Position numbers and translations under genes: made by a program
Origin: CAZYBU01 sp964645775
GTDB lineage: Bacteria > Spirochaetota > UBA4802 > UBA5550
Direction of reading: 5' to 3'
Length of the DNA: 64,000 nt
Assembly (NCBI GenBank): GCA_964645775.1
Contig: CAZYBU010000015.1
Coordinates: forward strand, 7,582-71,581
Part shown: positions 1 to 8,353 of the stretch, in pieces
Layout of the letters: every line of letters begins with the position of its first letter
How positions within the stretch are numbered: position 1 is the first letter of the stretch
Notes under the pieces: generated by a model
Told to the model about the DNA's origin: nothing
Seen by the model: the letters and a program-made list of their open reading frames with translations, nothing else
Databases searched by the model: none

Positions 1-37
1 ATTGACCCGTTTTACCTCTCCGGGTTTGAACACCAGT

Positions 38-1054
38 CTAGACAACGAGTTCCTCCTCACCGGCACGGGCAACGATTATATCGCCGGACTCTTCAAGCTT
101 TCGTATAATATTTACGATCTTCTGCTGCGATTCCTCAACGTCACGCAGCCGTATGGGTCCCATAAAGTCCATGTCTTCCCGCAGAAGGGCCGAGGCCCGC
201 TTCGACATATTCCGGAAAATCTTGTCCTGAACCTCGGCATCGACACCCTTCAGGGCCTTGGCCAGGTCCTGGCCGTCCACCTCTCTCATGACCTTCTGGA
301 TGGAACGGTCGTCCAAAAGAACAATGTCCTCGAAAACGAACATCCGCTTCTTGATCTCCTCCGCAAGCTCCGGGTCCTCTTCCTCCAGGGCCTCAATGAT
401 GATCTTCTCTGTACCCCGGTCGACGTTGTTCAGCACCTCGACGATAGACTCTATACCTCCCGCCTGTGTGAAATCCTCGCTGGCCAGGGTGGAGAGCTTC
501 CGCTCCAGTACCCGTTCCACTTCCCGGAGAACATCCGGAGAGGTGCGGTCCATGATGGCGATCCGCCGGGCGACGTCGGCCTGGATCTGGTGATTGAGAC
601 CGGAAAGTATCTGGGCCGACTTCTGGGGGTCCAGGTAGGCCAGAATAAGGGCGATGGTCTGGGGGTGCTCTCCCTGGATAAAGTTCAGCAGGTGGCTCGG
701 GTCGGTGCGTCGTATGAAATCAAAGGGTCTCACCTGCAGGGACGAGGTGAGACGATTCACGATGTCTATGGCCTTCTGGGTACCCAGCGCCCGTTCCAGG
801 ACGTCACGGGCGTAGTCTATACCGCCGTTCTGGATAAAGTCGGCGGCCATCATCATTTCCTGGAATTCCTGAAGAACCCGGTCCTTGTCGTCCGGCTCCA
901 CCTTGTCGAGACGGGCTATCTCGAAGGTAAGCTGCTCAATCTCATCCTCTCTCAGGTGCTTGAATATCTCGGAAGAGACATCCGACCCCAGGGTAACGAG
1001 AAAGATAGCGGCCTTCTGGCGTCCGGTAAGTTGTGCCTTCTTGGACTGTAGCAT
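38..1054 (-). CDS. fliG: Flagellar motor switch protein FliG
   Basis: FliG is the C-ring protein that binds FliF and takes torque from the MotA stator. The 338-residue product has normal family length. The middle-domain motif EHPQTIALILAYL is at residues 129-141, and the charged C-terminal torque helix region follows. ATG start at 1054. It is the last complete gene of the flgB-flgC-fliE-fliF-fliG order, 97 nt after fliF. A GGAGAGG sequence on the minus strand at 21-15 and a minus-strand AT at positions 2-1 suggest that the next gene (probably fliH) starts right at the window edge. Identification is firm from the sequence; the role is from the family. Confidence 0.97.
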   Translation of the reverse strand: MLQSKKAQLTGRQKAAIFLVTLGSDVSSEIFKHLREDEIEQLTFEIARLDKVEPDDKDRVLQEFQEMMMAADFIQNGGIDYARDVLERALGTQKAIDIVNRLTSSLQVRPFDFIRRTDPSHLLNFIQGEHPQTIALILAYLDPQKSAQILSGLNHQIQADVARRIAIMDRTSPDVLREVERVLERKLSTLASEDFTQAGGIESIVEVLNNVDRGTEKIIIEALEEEDPELAEEIKKRMFVFEDIVLLDDRSIQKVMREVDGQDLAKALKGVDAEVQDKIFRNMSKRASALLREDMDFMGPIRLRDVEESQQKIVNIIRKLEESGDIIVARAGEEELVV

Positions 1055-1151
1055 CTCTCAAACCACCTGTTTCGCCGGGCAAACCGGCGGAGTGCTCCCT
1101 CCGGAGCTCCCCCCTTAATATATCGTACGATTATTGAAATTTCAAGAGGTT

Positions 1152-2852
1152 TTATTCCTCCGCCAGCCATGTACGGAGAAGCTGGGCTACGTCCTCCGGC
1201 TTTTCCCGGGCCAGGTTGATAGCGTTCTCCTGAAGTTCCATGCGGGCCTTCTCCTCCAGGGAGAGCTCCACGTCGATCCCCTCCTCTTCGGCCGCCCGGA
1301 GAGCCGCTTCCCGCATCTTCTGCTGTTCCAGGGCCAGCTGCTCTTCCCGCTGTCGACGCCTGCGCTCCAGCTCCCGGGACACGGCACGGAAGATGATAAA
1401 ACCGACAAAGAGGGCCACAACCCCGATAAGGGCGGCCAGGATCATCTTCTTAATCTGCTGCTGCCGCCGGAACTGCTCACGAAGGCTTTCCCACTCCTTC
1501 GAACGGTCGAAGAATATATTCTCCACGGCCACCTGGTCCCCCCGGGCGTCGTTGAAGTTTATAGCCTTCTTGACGATATTCTCCGCCTTATTCAGTTCCT
1601 CTTCGTCCAGGGGGATCTGGACAGGCTTCTTCGTGGGGTCCAGGACAAACTCCCCCACCTCGTTACGGGGAAGCTGCTGCTGCCCGTCTATGGCGATAGC
1701 CACAGATATCTTCCTTATGTCGTAGGGGTCCCTCTCCACGGTCCGTTTCGTCTCGTTAAGGGCGTGGTTGCGGATATTCTCCTTTTTCTCATACTTGGCG
1801 AACTGATCATCAGCCGCTTTATACCCGGGAGGCTTGTTCCCCTCAGTCCCAGCGGCCCCTTCCGGATTCCAGCCGTGCCCCTGAAAGTTCTCCTGGGTAG
1901 TCTTTTCCGATACGACCAGGGAATCCTTGACTTTCCTCTCAGAGTAAGGGGTAGTAGGATTGTCCTCCTCCATAACAATAGGAGTATATTTCTTCTGCTC
2001 CTCTTTTATCTTGTCCCAGTTAAAATCGACGTTAAGACGAACTACCTGGATGCGGTCCTCGGAGTAGATCCTCTCCAGGCCGCTGCGGATGTCTTTAAGC
2101 AGGCGAACCCGAATTTGTTCCTCTATTTTTCGCCGCTGCTGCAGCAGTGTGTACTGCTGTTTCTCCTTCTCATACTGGTCGTCGATATCCGATATGATAT
2201 TTCCGTACTCGTCCGTGACAGTTACGTTCTCTGGCTTAAGACGATTGCCCACGGCCCTGGAAACCAGGTGCATGATACCCCTGATCTCCTTTCTGGAGAG
2301 TTTTTCAAAACCGGGCGCAAGGTGAATCGTCACGGCCGCGGTATAGGGAGTCTGTTTGTCGGTATAGATGGTGTCCTCGGATATGGCGATCTCCACCAAT
2401 GCCCTGTCTATGTTTTTCAGGGACTCGATGTGCCGTCTCACCTCATCACGGAGGGCCCGCATATATTTAATATCGATCTCCCGGTCTGTCTCGGTCCACT
2501 TGGAGACATCGAAGAGCTTCCATCCTGGAATTCCCTTTGGTATCATGTCTTCCTGGGCCAGGCGGGTCATGATCACTTCCCGCTTATCAGGCTTGACCAG
2601 GATCGAGGTGGTCCCCTTTGTATCATACGCGAAACCCATCTCTTCGAGTTTCTTGGTAACCTGGCCGAAATCTTTGGCTCCCAGGTCACTGAAGAGTATC
2701 ACGTAAGGGTCTCCGCTCGATACGCTGAAAAGAACAATAAAGGCAACAATGACCACACCGCTGACAGAGCCGATTATGATCTTCTTGGTGGTATCCAGTT
2801 TATTGAATATCTCTTTCGCCTGGTTTAGTATTCTCTGAAGAAATTCACCCAT
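1152..2852 (-). CDS. fliF: Flagellar MS-ring protein FliF
   Basis: FliF forms the inner-membrane MS ring on which FliG and the export gate assemble. The 566-residue product has two membrane segments, about residues 24-45 and 460-482, enclosing the periplasmic ring-building domains. The conserved region around IPKGIPGWKLFD is near residue 105, and the C-terminal cytoplasmic tail is acidic, as needed for FliG binding. The 192 nt between fliE and this gene hold a hairpin, a candidate promoter and a 15-bp inverted repeat, so fliF-fliG may also be transcribed separately from flgBC-fliE. ATG start follows a GGAGGGGGAG ribosome-binding site directly. Confidence 0.97.
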   Translation of the reverse strand: MGEFLQRILNQAKEIFNKLDTTKKIIIGSVSGVVIVAFIVLFSVSSGDPYVILFSDLGAKDFGQVTKKLEEMGFAYDTKGTTSILVKPDKREVIMTRLAQEDMIPKGIPGWKLFDVSKWTETDREIDIKYMRALRDEVRRHIESLKNIDRALVEIAISEDTIYTDKQTPYTAAVTIHLAPGFEKLSRKEIRGIMHLVSRAVGNRLKPENVTVTDEYGNIISDIDDQYEKEKQQYTLLQQRRKIEEQIRVRLLKDIRSGLERIYSEDRIQVVRLNVDFNWDKIKEEQKKYTPIVMEEDNPTTPYSERKVKDSLVVSEKTTQENFQGHGWNPEGAAGTEGNKPPGYKAADDQFAKYEKKENIRNHALNETKRTVERDPYDIRKISVAIAIDGQQQLPRNEVGEFVLDPTKKPVQIPLDEEELNKAENIVKKAINFNDARGDQVAVENIFFDRSKEWESLREQFRRQQQIKKMILAALIGVVALFVGFIIFRAVSRELERRRRQREEQLALEQQKMREAALRAAEEEGIDVELSLEEKARMELQENAINLAREKPEDVAQLLRTWLAEE

Positions 2853-2896
2853 CTCCCCCTCCGTCGTGCGCGTTCAGCATACAGGCCGGGCGCATA

Positions 2897-2981
2897 ATGT
2901 GACATAATGCACAGAATACCATTTCCGGCATTTTGTCAATTAATTTACCTGTCAAAAAGGTAAAATTGCATTATGTCACAT
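2897..2981. repeat. 15-bp inverted repeat flanking the fliF promoter
   Basis: ATGTGACATAATGCA at 2897-2911 is matched exactly by its reverse complement at 2967-2981, 55 nt away. The arm nearer fliF covers the expected transcription start of the candidate promoter at 2913-2939; the far arm lies upstream of its -35. Each arm contains TGTGACATAAT, a half-site resembling the TGTGA of CRP/FNR-family operators. A 16-bp relative (14/16 matches) lies upstream of the STAS gene at 58247-58262. Operator function is inferred. Confidence 0.6.
2913..2939 (-). promoter_or_regulatory. Candidate fliF promoter
   Basis: On the minus strand TTGACA (2939-2934) is followed after 15 nt by TATTCT (2918-2913). The -35 is perfect, but the spacer is shorter than the usual 16-18 nt. 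A second TTGACA at 2955-2950 has no good -10 at 17 nt. The position between the two arms of the inverted repeat supports a regulated promoter. Confidence 0.3.
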
Positions 2982-3010
2982 CAGAATATGCTCTACCGCG
3001 AATTCTTATC

Positions 3011-3037
3011 CCTCCGGCCCACTGCGCGGGCCGGAGG
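3011..3037. other. GC-rich hairpin downstream of fliE
   Basis: A 10-bp perfect stem, CCTCCGGCCC with GGGCCGGAGG around a 7-nt loop, starts 8 nt beyond the fliE stop on the minus strand. No T-run follows on either strand, so it is not a classical intrinsic terminator. It may stabilise the 3' end of the flgB-flgC-fliE transcript or act as a weak terminator. Confidence 0.5.
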
Positions 3038-3044
3038 CGTCATC

Positions 3045-3368
3045 TTATCTCAGGTTTACGAGTTCGCGGTAGGCCCGGAGCGCCTCGTCCCGTACCGTCT
3101 TGGTAAGGGCAAGGGCTATCTCCGCCTTCTGAGCGGCAATGGTGACCGTGTGGATATCGACCGATTCCGGCTCAAAGATCATCTGTTTGGTCAGATTTTC
3201 GGAATCGACCTGCAGATTATTCACCTTCTCCACGGTCTTCATCAGCACGTCCTGGAAAGAGCCGGTCACGTCGTCTTCGGTACGACCCGGTTTCGCCTTT
3301 CCGTCGTCATGCAAAGGATTGGTGGTTCTCATGGCCACCATGTGTCCGCTTACGGGTATGTTGTTCAC
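3045..3368 (-). CDS. fliE: Flagellar hook-basal body protein FliE
   Basis: FliE is the small rod protein that joins the MS ring to the proximal rod. The 107-residue product has the typical FliE length and C-terminal half: a FxDVLMKTVEKVNNLQ-like segment and the conserved helix with VTIAAQKAEIALALTKTVRDE near residues 75-95. The start is GTG at 3368, 7 nt after an AGGAG. This GTG overlaps the TGA of an upstream 52-codon ORF (GTGA), which suggests translational coupling. It lies in the minus-strand flgB-flgC-smORF-fliE order. Confidence 0.93.
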   Translation of the reverse strand: MNNIPVSGHMVAMRTTNPLHDDGKAKPGRTEDDVTGSFQDVLMKTVEKVNNLQVDSENLTKQMIFEPESVDIHTVTIAAQKAEIALALTKTVRDEALRAYRELVNLR

Positions 3369-3523
3369 TGGTACACTCCTGGTCTCAGAATTCCCTGGCC
3401 GATTATCCCGGCCCGTATCTCTTCGCCCGCGTTACCCGGCAGGACCTCCCGGCCCGTTATCCTCGGTCCCGAGCATCCGTGGCTCACATGTATCTCACTG
3501 TCACTTATCCTGTATCGCGTCAT
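3365..3523 (-). CDS. 52-aa small ORF between flgC and fliE, unknown function
   Basis: An uninterrupted frame of 52 codons begins with ATG at 3523, six nt after a strong GAGGAGG ribosome-binding site (3536-3530) that itself overlaps the flgC stop. It ends with TGA at 3367-3365, sharing GTGA with the fliE start. It fills the flgC-fliE gap almost completely. The protein starts MTRYRISDSEIHVSHGCSG, is Gly/Arg/Ile-rich, has one Cys, no signal peptide and no membrane segment. I do not recognise a family. The exact fit and coupling argue that it is translated; the alternative is a chance ORF in an operon spacer. Confidence 0.6.
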   Translation of the reverse strand: MTRYRISDSEIHVSHGCSGPRITGREVLPGNAGEEIRAGIIGQGILRPGVYQ

Positions 3524-3534
3524 TCTCTGCCTCC

Positions 3535-3999
3535 TCAGGCCATCCTGCCGATTTCAAGGGCCTTGGTGAACATGCTCTTGGCATTATTCACCATCATAAC
3601 GTTCGCCTCGTAGGAGCGGGAGGCTGAAATCATGTCGGTCATCTCGGTCACAACGTTCACGTTCGGCATCTCCACGTATCCCTTTTTCGGGCCGGTGTTG
3701 ATGGCGTCCGGGTGGGACGGGTCATATACCAGCCTGAAGGGGGACCGGTCGTCCTCGATTTTTACGACCCGTACCCCTTTGCCGCTGCCGTGCTCTATCC
3801 GCTCCGGCACCAGTGGCGATTTATAATTAGGCCGGATATTGACAGGTGCGAATATGGCCCGTTTTCGTCTGTAGGGACCGTCATTTTCAGGAGTACGCGT
3901 GGTGGTGGCGTTGGAGATATTGTTGCTTATCAGGTCCATCCTGAGTCGCTGTGCCGTAAGGCCTGTGGCGGCTATATTAAAACTATCAAACATTGCCAT
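3535..3999 (-). CDS. flgC: Flagellar basal-body rod protein FlgC
   Basis: FlgC is a proximal rod subunit exported through the flagellar type III system. The 154-residue product has the N-terminal rod/hook signature (FNIAATGLTAQRLRMDLISN, near residues 7-26), a central loop, and the C-terminal VTEMTDMISASRSYEANV segment typical of rod proteins. It follows flgB by 10 nt and is followed by the small ORF at 3365-3523, whose ribosome-binding site overlaps the flgC stop codon. Confidence 0.96.
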   Translation of the reverse strand: MAMFDSFNIAATGLTAQRLRMDLISNNISNATTTRTPENDGPYRRKRAIFAPVNIRPNYKSPLVPERIEHGSGKGVRVVKIEDDRSPFRLVYDPSHPDAINTGPKKGYVEMPNVNVVTEMTDMISASRSYEANVMMVNNAKSMFTKALEIGRMA

Positions 4000-4009
4000 T
4001 ATCTACCTC

Positions 4010-4441
4010 CTAGGCCGACCGTATTGACATCTTCAGCATCCTGAAGTTATGCCCCAGACTCGTAATCATGGCGTCGTACCGCATTTTGTTTTTGGCCGCG
4101 TCGACCATCTCCTTCTCGATGTCAACGTTGTTCCCGTCATTCCTCATGGAGGTTGAGTAATCCAGGTTTATCCTCGGCTGCACTCCCTTTACGTCCCTTG
4201 CTATATGGAAGGGAATATGTCTCTCGTCGGTGAGCCTGGCTGGTGTCCGATTCGCTTCCATCGTTTCCCGTTCCCGGATGGCCCGTTTCAGTTCGCTTTC
4301 AAAATTTACCTCACTTCTCTTGAAGTGTGGCACATCCACGTTGGCGATATTGTTGCCGATCACCTTCCTCCGGAGGGATTCTGTATCGAGTCCCTTTTCC
4401 AGAAGGTAGTTGGTCTCCATCATGTTCATGCCTTCGAACAT
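4010..4441 (-). CDS. flgB: Flagellar basal-body rod protein FlgB
   Basis: FlgB is the proximal rod protein next to FliE. The start is taken at the ATG at 4441 because AAGGAG lies 6 nt upstream (the ATG at 4444 is only 3 nt away). This gives 143 residues, normal for FlgB. A longer frame reaching to 4519 would add about 26 residues with no family support. The rod signature RRKVIGNNIANVDVPHFKR is near residue 25. First gene of the flagellar operon. Confidence 0.94.
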   Translation of the reverse strand: MFEGMNMMETNYLLEKGLDTESLRRKVIGNNIANVDVPHFKRSEVNFESELKRAIRERETMEANRTPARLTDERHIPFHIARDVKGVQPRINLDYSTSMRNDGNNVDIEKEMVDAAKNKMRYDAMITSLGHNFRMLKMSIRSA

Positions 4442-4527
4442 CATCTGCTCCTTATCCGGTTTTCGTCCTATTAATCCCATCGGAAAATGGCGGAAAAGCA
4501 TGAGTATTTTTTGAGACATAAACAGGG

Positions 4528-4556
4528 ATAATGCAAAAGTATCATTTTTGTTGCAA
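4528..4556 (-). promoter_or_regulatory. Candidate flagellar operon promoter
   Basis: Minus-strand TTGCAA (4556-4551), 17-nt spacer, CATTAT (4533-4528). Match to sigma70 consensus is 4/6 and 4/6. It would give a leader of about 80 nt before flgB. I saw no good sigma28-type sequence. The TTGCAA is its own reverse complement and is also the -35 of a candidate divergent promoter. Confidence 0.3.
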
Positions 4557-4579
4557 TTATTAGCTGTTTTCGGTATCTG
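4551..4579 (+). promoter_or_regulatory. Candidate promoter of the hybrid kinase
   Basis: Plus-strand TTGCAA (4551-4556), 17-nt spacer, TATCTG (4574-4579), about 20 nt before the ATG at 4599. The -10 matches only 3/6. It shares its -35 hexamer with the opposing flagellar promoter candidate. Confidence 0.25.
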
Positions 4580-4598
4580 TTACTGACGGGTAACTCTT

Positions 4599-7500
4599 AT
4601 GAATATCAGGCGAATAGTGATCATATCCCCTTCTTCGGACGAAAGAGAGCTTCTCCGTGTCATGGTTAAAACCTTTGATCTTGCGGAAGTTAAAGCTTTT
4701 TCCTCAACCGAAGAAGCCGGAAAACAGATTTCTCAAGGCGACAAAACCGACCTGATTATTATCGATTACAATGCTTTAACGGGGAAAAAGAGCGTACAGG
4801 AGCTCCAGGAACTGAGAGAGGAACACAGCTTTTCCCTTATCTGCCTCACGGATACCGACTCCCCCCGTACAATGGCCCATCTCCGGGAAATCTCCCCCTT
4901 CATTATTATGGGCAAACCGGTCGACCCCTTTCAGCTGGAGGAGAATATACGTTCCCTTTTCCGATTCCTCGACGGGGTAAAGGATCTGCGGGAGAATGAA
5001 AAGGCCCTCAGGATAGCTTTCGATCAAAGCAATGACGCTATCATCTGGGCTGAGGCGGAAACCGGCATCATCGTGGAATGCAACCGCTCCGCGGAGCATC
5101 TGCTTGACCGTACCCGGGAAGAGATTATCGGCTTACACCAGAGCAAGATTCATCCGGAACCTGAACGAAAGAGTGACCGGGATCATTTCAAAAATGCGGA
5201 ACTGTATAATCCTCCGGACACTTTCATCGATGTTCATATCCAGCGGCCTGACGGGAGTCTGCGATCCGTTGAAATCGTCTCAACTGTTTTTAAACGTCAT
5301 GGAGTATCCATGGTTCAGGGCGTCTTCCGGGATGTCACTTTCCGGAAAGAAATGGACAGACAACTGAAGGAAGATGAAGAACTGTTCCGCACTATTGCCG
5401 AAAGCTCCCATATATACCTTTTTCTCTTCCAGGATGGAGAACTCATCTTCGTTAACGACGCCCTCTGCCGGGCCTACGGATATGAAAGGGATGAAATGAT
5501 TGGAGCTGATTTCCAGAAACTCCACGAAATGCTCCATCCTGATGACCGGGAGACGGCCCTGAGGGAGTTTGCCCTCCTGGAAAGCGGGCAAAAGCAATCT
5601 TCCCGTACTCATCTAAGGGTCATTAATAAAAACGGCCATCTGCTTAACGTTGATCATCACGCGAGAATTGTGGACTTCAGAGGTAAACCTGCCCACCTGG
5701 TTACCCAGGCGGACCTCACGGCCGTTCTGGAAACAGGACAAAGACTGATGATGGAACAGGAACGGCTATCCGCCATAATACACTCTTCACCCGATGGTAT
5801 CATTGTGGCAGACAGGGAGAATATAACCCTCAGATGCAACAGAATGGCTGCGCAACTCCACGGGTATGATCACCCGGACGAACTCATGGGGGTAAACACT
5901 CTTGAGCTGATACACCCGGAAGACAGGGAGCTCTTCATGCGAAACGGCATGGACCTGATAAACGGGGAAGGGTTATCGACCGTGACCATTTCACTTTTAA
6001 GGAAGGATGGGACATCCTTTCCCGCAGAGATGTCTCTTGCCGTTCTTCGTGAACAGGAAGAGATAACAGGATTCCTGGGCATAGCCAGGGATGTGTCCAT
6101 AAAACACAGAACCTTCCAGGAACTGAAAGAATCGAATGAACGTTTCCGTCTTCTTTACGATAACGCTCCCATGGCCTATCTGGTAATGGACGACCGGGGG
6201 ACCATTACAAGAGCCAACCACGCGGCCCGCACACTTCTGAAATATTCCGAAGAAGAATTTTTGGATATCGGCATCGAAGTCCTTTTCAGTGATAATCAGG
6301 GAAAGGAGGATCGGGGAGCCTTTATTCTGAACTACATTCAGGAGGGAGAGCAGATCGAGCAGGAAGAGACCTGGCTTTATGACCGGGAAGGAAACCGGGT
6401 TTCGGTATTACTATCTCTGTCGACAATTATCGAACCGGATACAGGGAGAGTAAGGGAATGCTACCTTACCCTTGAAGATATTACTGACCGCAAACAGGTG
6501 GAAGAACATCTGTACCAGGCTAAGCTGCAGGCGGACGCAGCCAATCAGGCCAAAAGTCTCTTTCTTTCCAAGGTAAGCCACGAGCTCAGGACGCCCCTTA
6601 ACGCCATCCTGGGATTCGGACAGATACTGGAACAGGAGGCCGGTCGCGACCTTACCGATGTCCACAGATCCTACCTCAACGATATCCTCCAGGGGGGCAA
6701 CCAGTTGCTGGAGATGATCGAAAAAATACTGGATTATACCCGGCTGGAATCCGGGAGCGTGCGGCTTTCACGGGCGCCCTTCGATCTCCCCCTTATGATA
6801 AACCGTCTTGTGGCGGAACTGAAGCCCCGGGCCCGGGAATGCCGCCAGGTTTTAACCATTAATCAGGATGAAACCATACGCTGGATCTACGCTGATGAAG
6901 AAAAGGTAAAACACGCCCTCAGGAATATCCTCACCAACGCCATCCAGTATTCCCGGGAAGGAAATAAGATACATGTACAGTGCAAGGCCCTTGATAACAG
7001 GGCCGTAATTGACATACAGAACAACGGTAGTCCCATCCCCGCTGAAAAAAGAGAAGAGATTTTCGCCCCCTTTGAACAGCTCGAAAGAAGGATGGACAAC
7101 CCGACCCCGGGATACGGTCTTGGGCTGCCCCTGGCGCGCCGTATAGCGGAACTTCATGATGGAAGTCTCGACCTTATCGACAGCCAGGGAGAGGGAAACA
7201 CCTTCCGTATGATCCTGCCAGGTCTCTTCAGCCAGGAACAGAGCCAGACTCATGATATTCTTGAAGGCGTCCTCCTTAACCGGGAGAACTACGGCTCACC
7301 TTATCAGATACTCCTGGTAGACGGGAATCTACAGTCATCCAAACAGATAGAAGAAGGGCTTCGCCAGGCCGGCTATAAAGTAGACCGGGCGGAGAGCGGA
7401 GAAAGCGCTTTTTTGAAGATCATCCGGGAGAAGTATGACCTGATCATTATCGCCAGCACTCTCCCCGGCATGGACAGCGCCGAGACCCTGAACAGGATAC

Positions 7501-7667
7501 GAACCACGGACCATGTGGCCGTTCCGGTGATAGCCATAACAGATGACCGAAATTCCACTGAGAACTCCCTTCGTCTCGGTTTCGACAGTTACGTTACCCG
7601 CCCGGTAAACCTCTCCTCCCTCACATCACGCATCCTTCATCTGCTGGAGAGGGGAACCCGTCATTGA
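4599..7667 (+). CDS. Multi-PAS hybrid sensor histidine kinase with two degenerate receiver domains
   Basis: This 1022-residue soluble sensor kinase has no membrane segment. Order: receiver-like domain 1-120, four PAS domains about 135-250, 260-380, 385-505 and 510-635, HisKA with phospho-acceptor His661 (SHELRTPLNAILGF), HATPase_c with GYGLGLPLARRI, and a second receiver-like domain about 902-1018. The first receiver keeps Asp56, Thr84 and Lys106, but the acidic pair is replaced by Ser10-Pro11. The second keeps only Asp908 of the acidic pair (Gly909), has Ala952 in place of the acceptor Asp, and Arg1001 in place of the Lys. It probably senses a cytoplasmic redox, oxygen or ligand signal; target unknown. 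It is divergent from the flagellar operon and overlaps the dnaJ-like gene by 7 nt at its 3' end. Confidence 0.93.
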   Translation: MNIRRIVIISPSSDERELLRVMVKTFDLAEVKAFSSTEEAGKQISQGDKTDLIIIDYNALTGKKSVQELQELREEHSFSLICLTDTDSPRTMAHLREISPFIIMGKPVDPFQLEENIRSLFRFLDGVKDLRENEKALRIAFDQSNDAIIWAEAETGIIVECNRSAEHLLDRTREEIIGLHQSKIHPEPERKSDRDHFKNAELYNPPDTFIDVHIQRPDGSLRSVEIVSTVFKRHGVSMVQGVFRDVTFRKEMDRQLKEDEELFRTIAESSHIYLFLFQDGELIFVNDALCRAYGYERDEMIGADFQKLHEMLHPDDRETALREFALLESGQKQSSRTHLRVINKNGHLLNVDHHARIVDFRGKPAHLVTQADLTAVLETGQRLMMEQERLSAIIHSSPDGIIVADRENITLRCNRMAAQLHGYDHPDELMGVNTLELIHPEDRELFMRNGMDLINGEGLSTVTISLLRKDGTSFPAEMSLAVLREQEEITGFLGIARDVSIKHRTFQELKESNERFRLLYDNAPMAYLVMDDRGTITRANHAARTLLKYSEEEFLDIGIEVLFSDNQGKEDRGAFILNYIQEGEQIEQEETWLYDREGNRVSVLLSLSTIIEPDTGRVRECYLTLEDITDRKQVEEHLYQAKLQADAANQAKSLFLSKVSHELRTPLNAILGFGQILEQEAGRDLTDVHRSYLNDILQGGNQLLEMIEKILDYTRLESGSVRLSRAPFDLPLMINRLVAELKPRARECRQVLTINQDETIRWIYADEEKVKHALRNILTNAIQYSREGNKIHVQCKALDNRAVIDIQNNGSPIPAEKREEIFAPFEQLERRMDNPTPGYGLGLPLARRIAELHDGSLDLIDSQGEGNTFRMILPGLFSQEQSQTHDILEGVLLNRENYGSPYQILLVDGNLQSSKQIEEGLRQAGYKVDRAESGESAFLKIIREKYDLIIIASTLPGMDSAETLNRIRTTDHVAVPVIAITDDRNSTENSLRLGFDSYVTRPVNLSSLTSRILHLLERGTRH

Positions 7668-8353
7668 AGTTCACGCGCCGTGTCGGGATTGATCACCGTT
7701 ATCTTGATCCTGATATGACCGTGCCGGAAGACAGTGAACCTGTCGGGATGGATCTTTGTCAGGTCCACGTCGATCCGTGCGGAATCATCCACATGGGGAG
7801 GGATACGGACTTCCAGCTGCGAGGTGGTCCCGATTTGTCCCAACCCCCGGCATACGTGACATTCAGAATTGCTTCCCTGGCAGAGGGGACACAACATCCT
7901 GGCCGGCAGTGAGACCCGGGCCACGGCGCCCCTGCGTGCCTCCAGGGGTGTAACCAGTATCTCAACATCCTGCCCGAAGTTTTTCAGAAGGTCCTTCCGT
8001 TTCATTCCTTTCGGCAGAAACCTTACCTTAAGCATCTCCTTCAGGGAAGCGGAATACCGGATACGCCTGTTTGAAATGACAGGGTACCTGTCAGGGGCGT
8101 CCACCTGATGATCGAAAAGGGCCCGGTCATACCTCAGACGAAGATCGTCGTCCGACAGAATCCGGTATCCCCGGATGATAAGTTCCACCTTCCGACCGGC
8201 GTTATCCGAAACACCTGCGATATCCGGGTGATACCTGCGGATAAGGGAGCGAAAGGATGAACGTATCTCCTCTGCCGTAGCGGAGTAAGAAACGTTAAAA
8301 AGAGAATAGAAGTCGACGACCTTTCCGTTACTGTCAAGGAAATCCGGGTTCAT
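7661..8353 (-). CDS. DnaJ-like J-domain protein with a single zinc site
   Basis: The 230-residue product has an N-terminal J domain (residues about 12-75) with the essential HPD in RRYHPDIAG, so it should stimulate a DnaK ATPase. The rest is shorter than true DnaJ. There is only one pair of zinc-binding repeats, CPLCQGSNSECHVCRGLG, where DnaJ has four CxxCxGxG motifs, followed by a short C-terminal substrate-binding-like region. It is therefore a specialised co-chaperone rather than the housekeeping DnaJ. It is convergent with the hybrid kinase gene. Confidence 0.85.
   Translation of the reverse strand: MNPDFLDSNGKVVDFYSLFNVSYSATAEEIRSSFRSLIRRYHPDIAGVSDNAGRKVELIIRGYRILSDDDLRLRYDRALFDHQVDAPDRYPVISNRRIRYSASLKEMLKVRFLPKGMKRKDLLKNFGQDVEILVTPLEARRGAVARVSLPARMLCPLCQGSNSECHVCRGLGQIGTTSQLEVRIPPHVDDSARIDVDLTKIHPDRFTVFRHGHIRIKITVINPDTARELQ

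Noticed and set aside
2..2828. Long plus-strand frames opposite fliG and fliF
   Set aside because: They are shadows: fliG and fliF are unambiguous on the minus strand and the plus products are Leu/Gly/His-rich without any family.
4442..4519. 26-residue N-terminal extension of FlgB
   Set aside because: The ribosome-binding site and family length favour the ATG at 4441.
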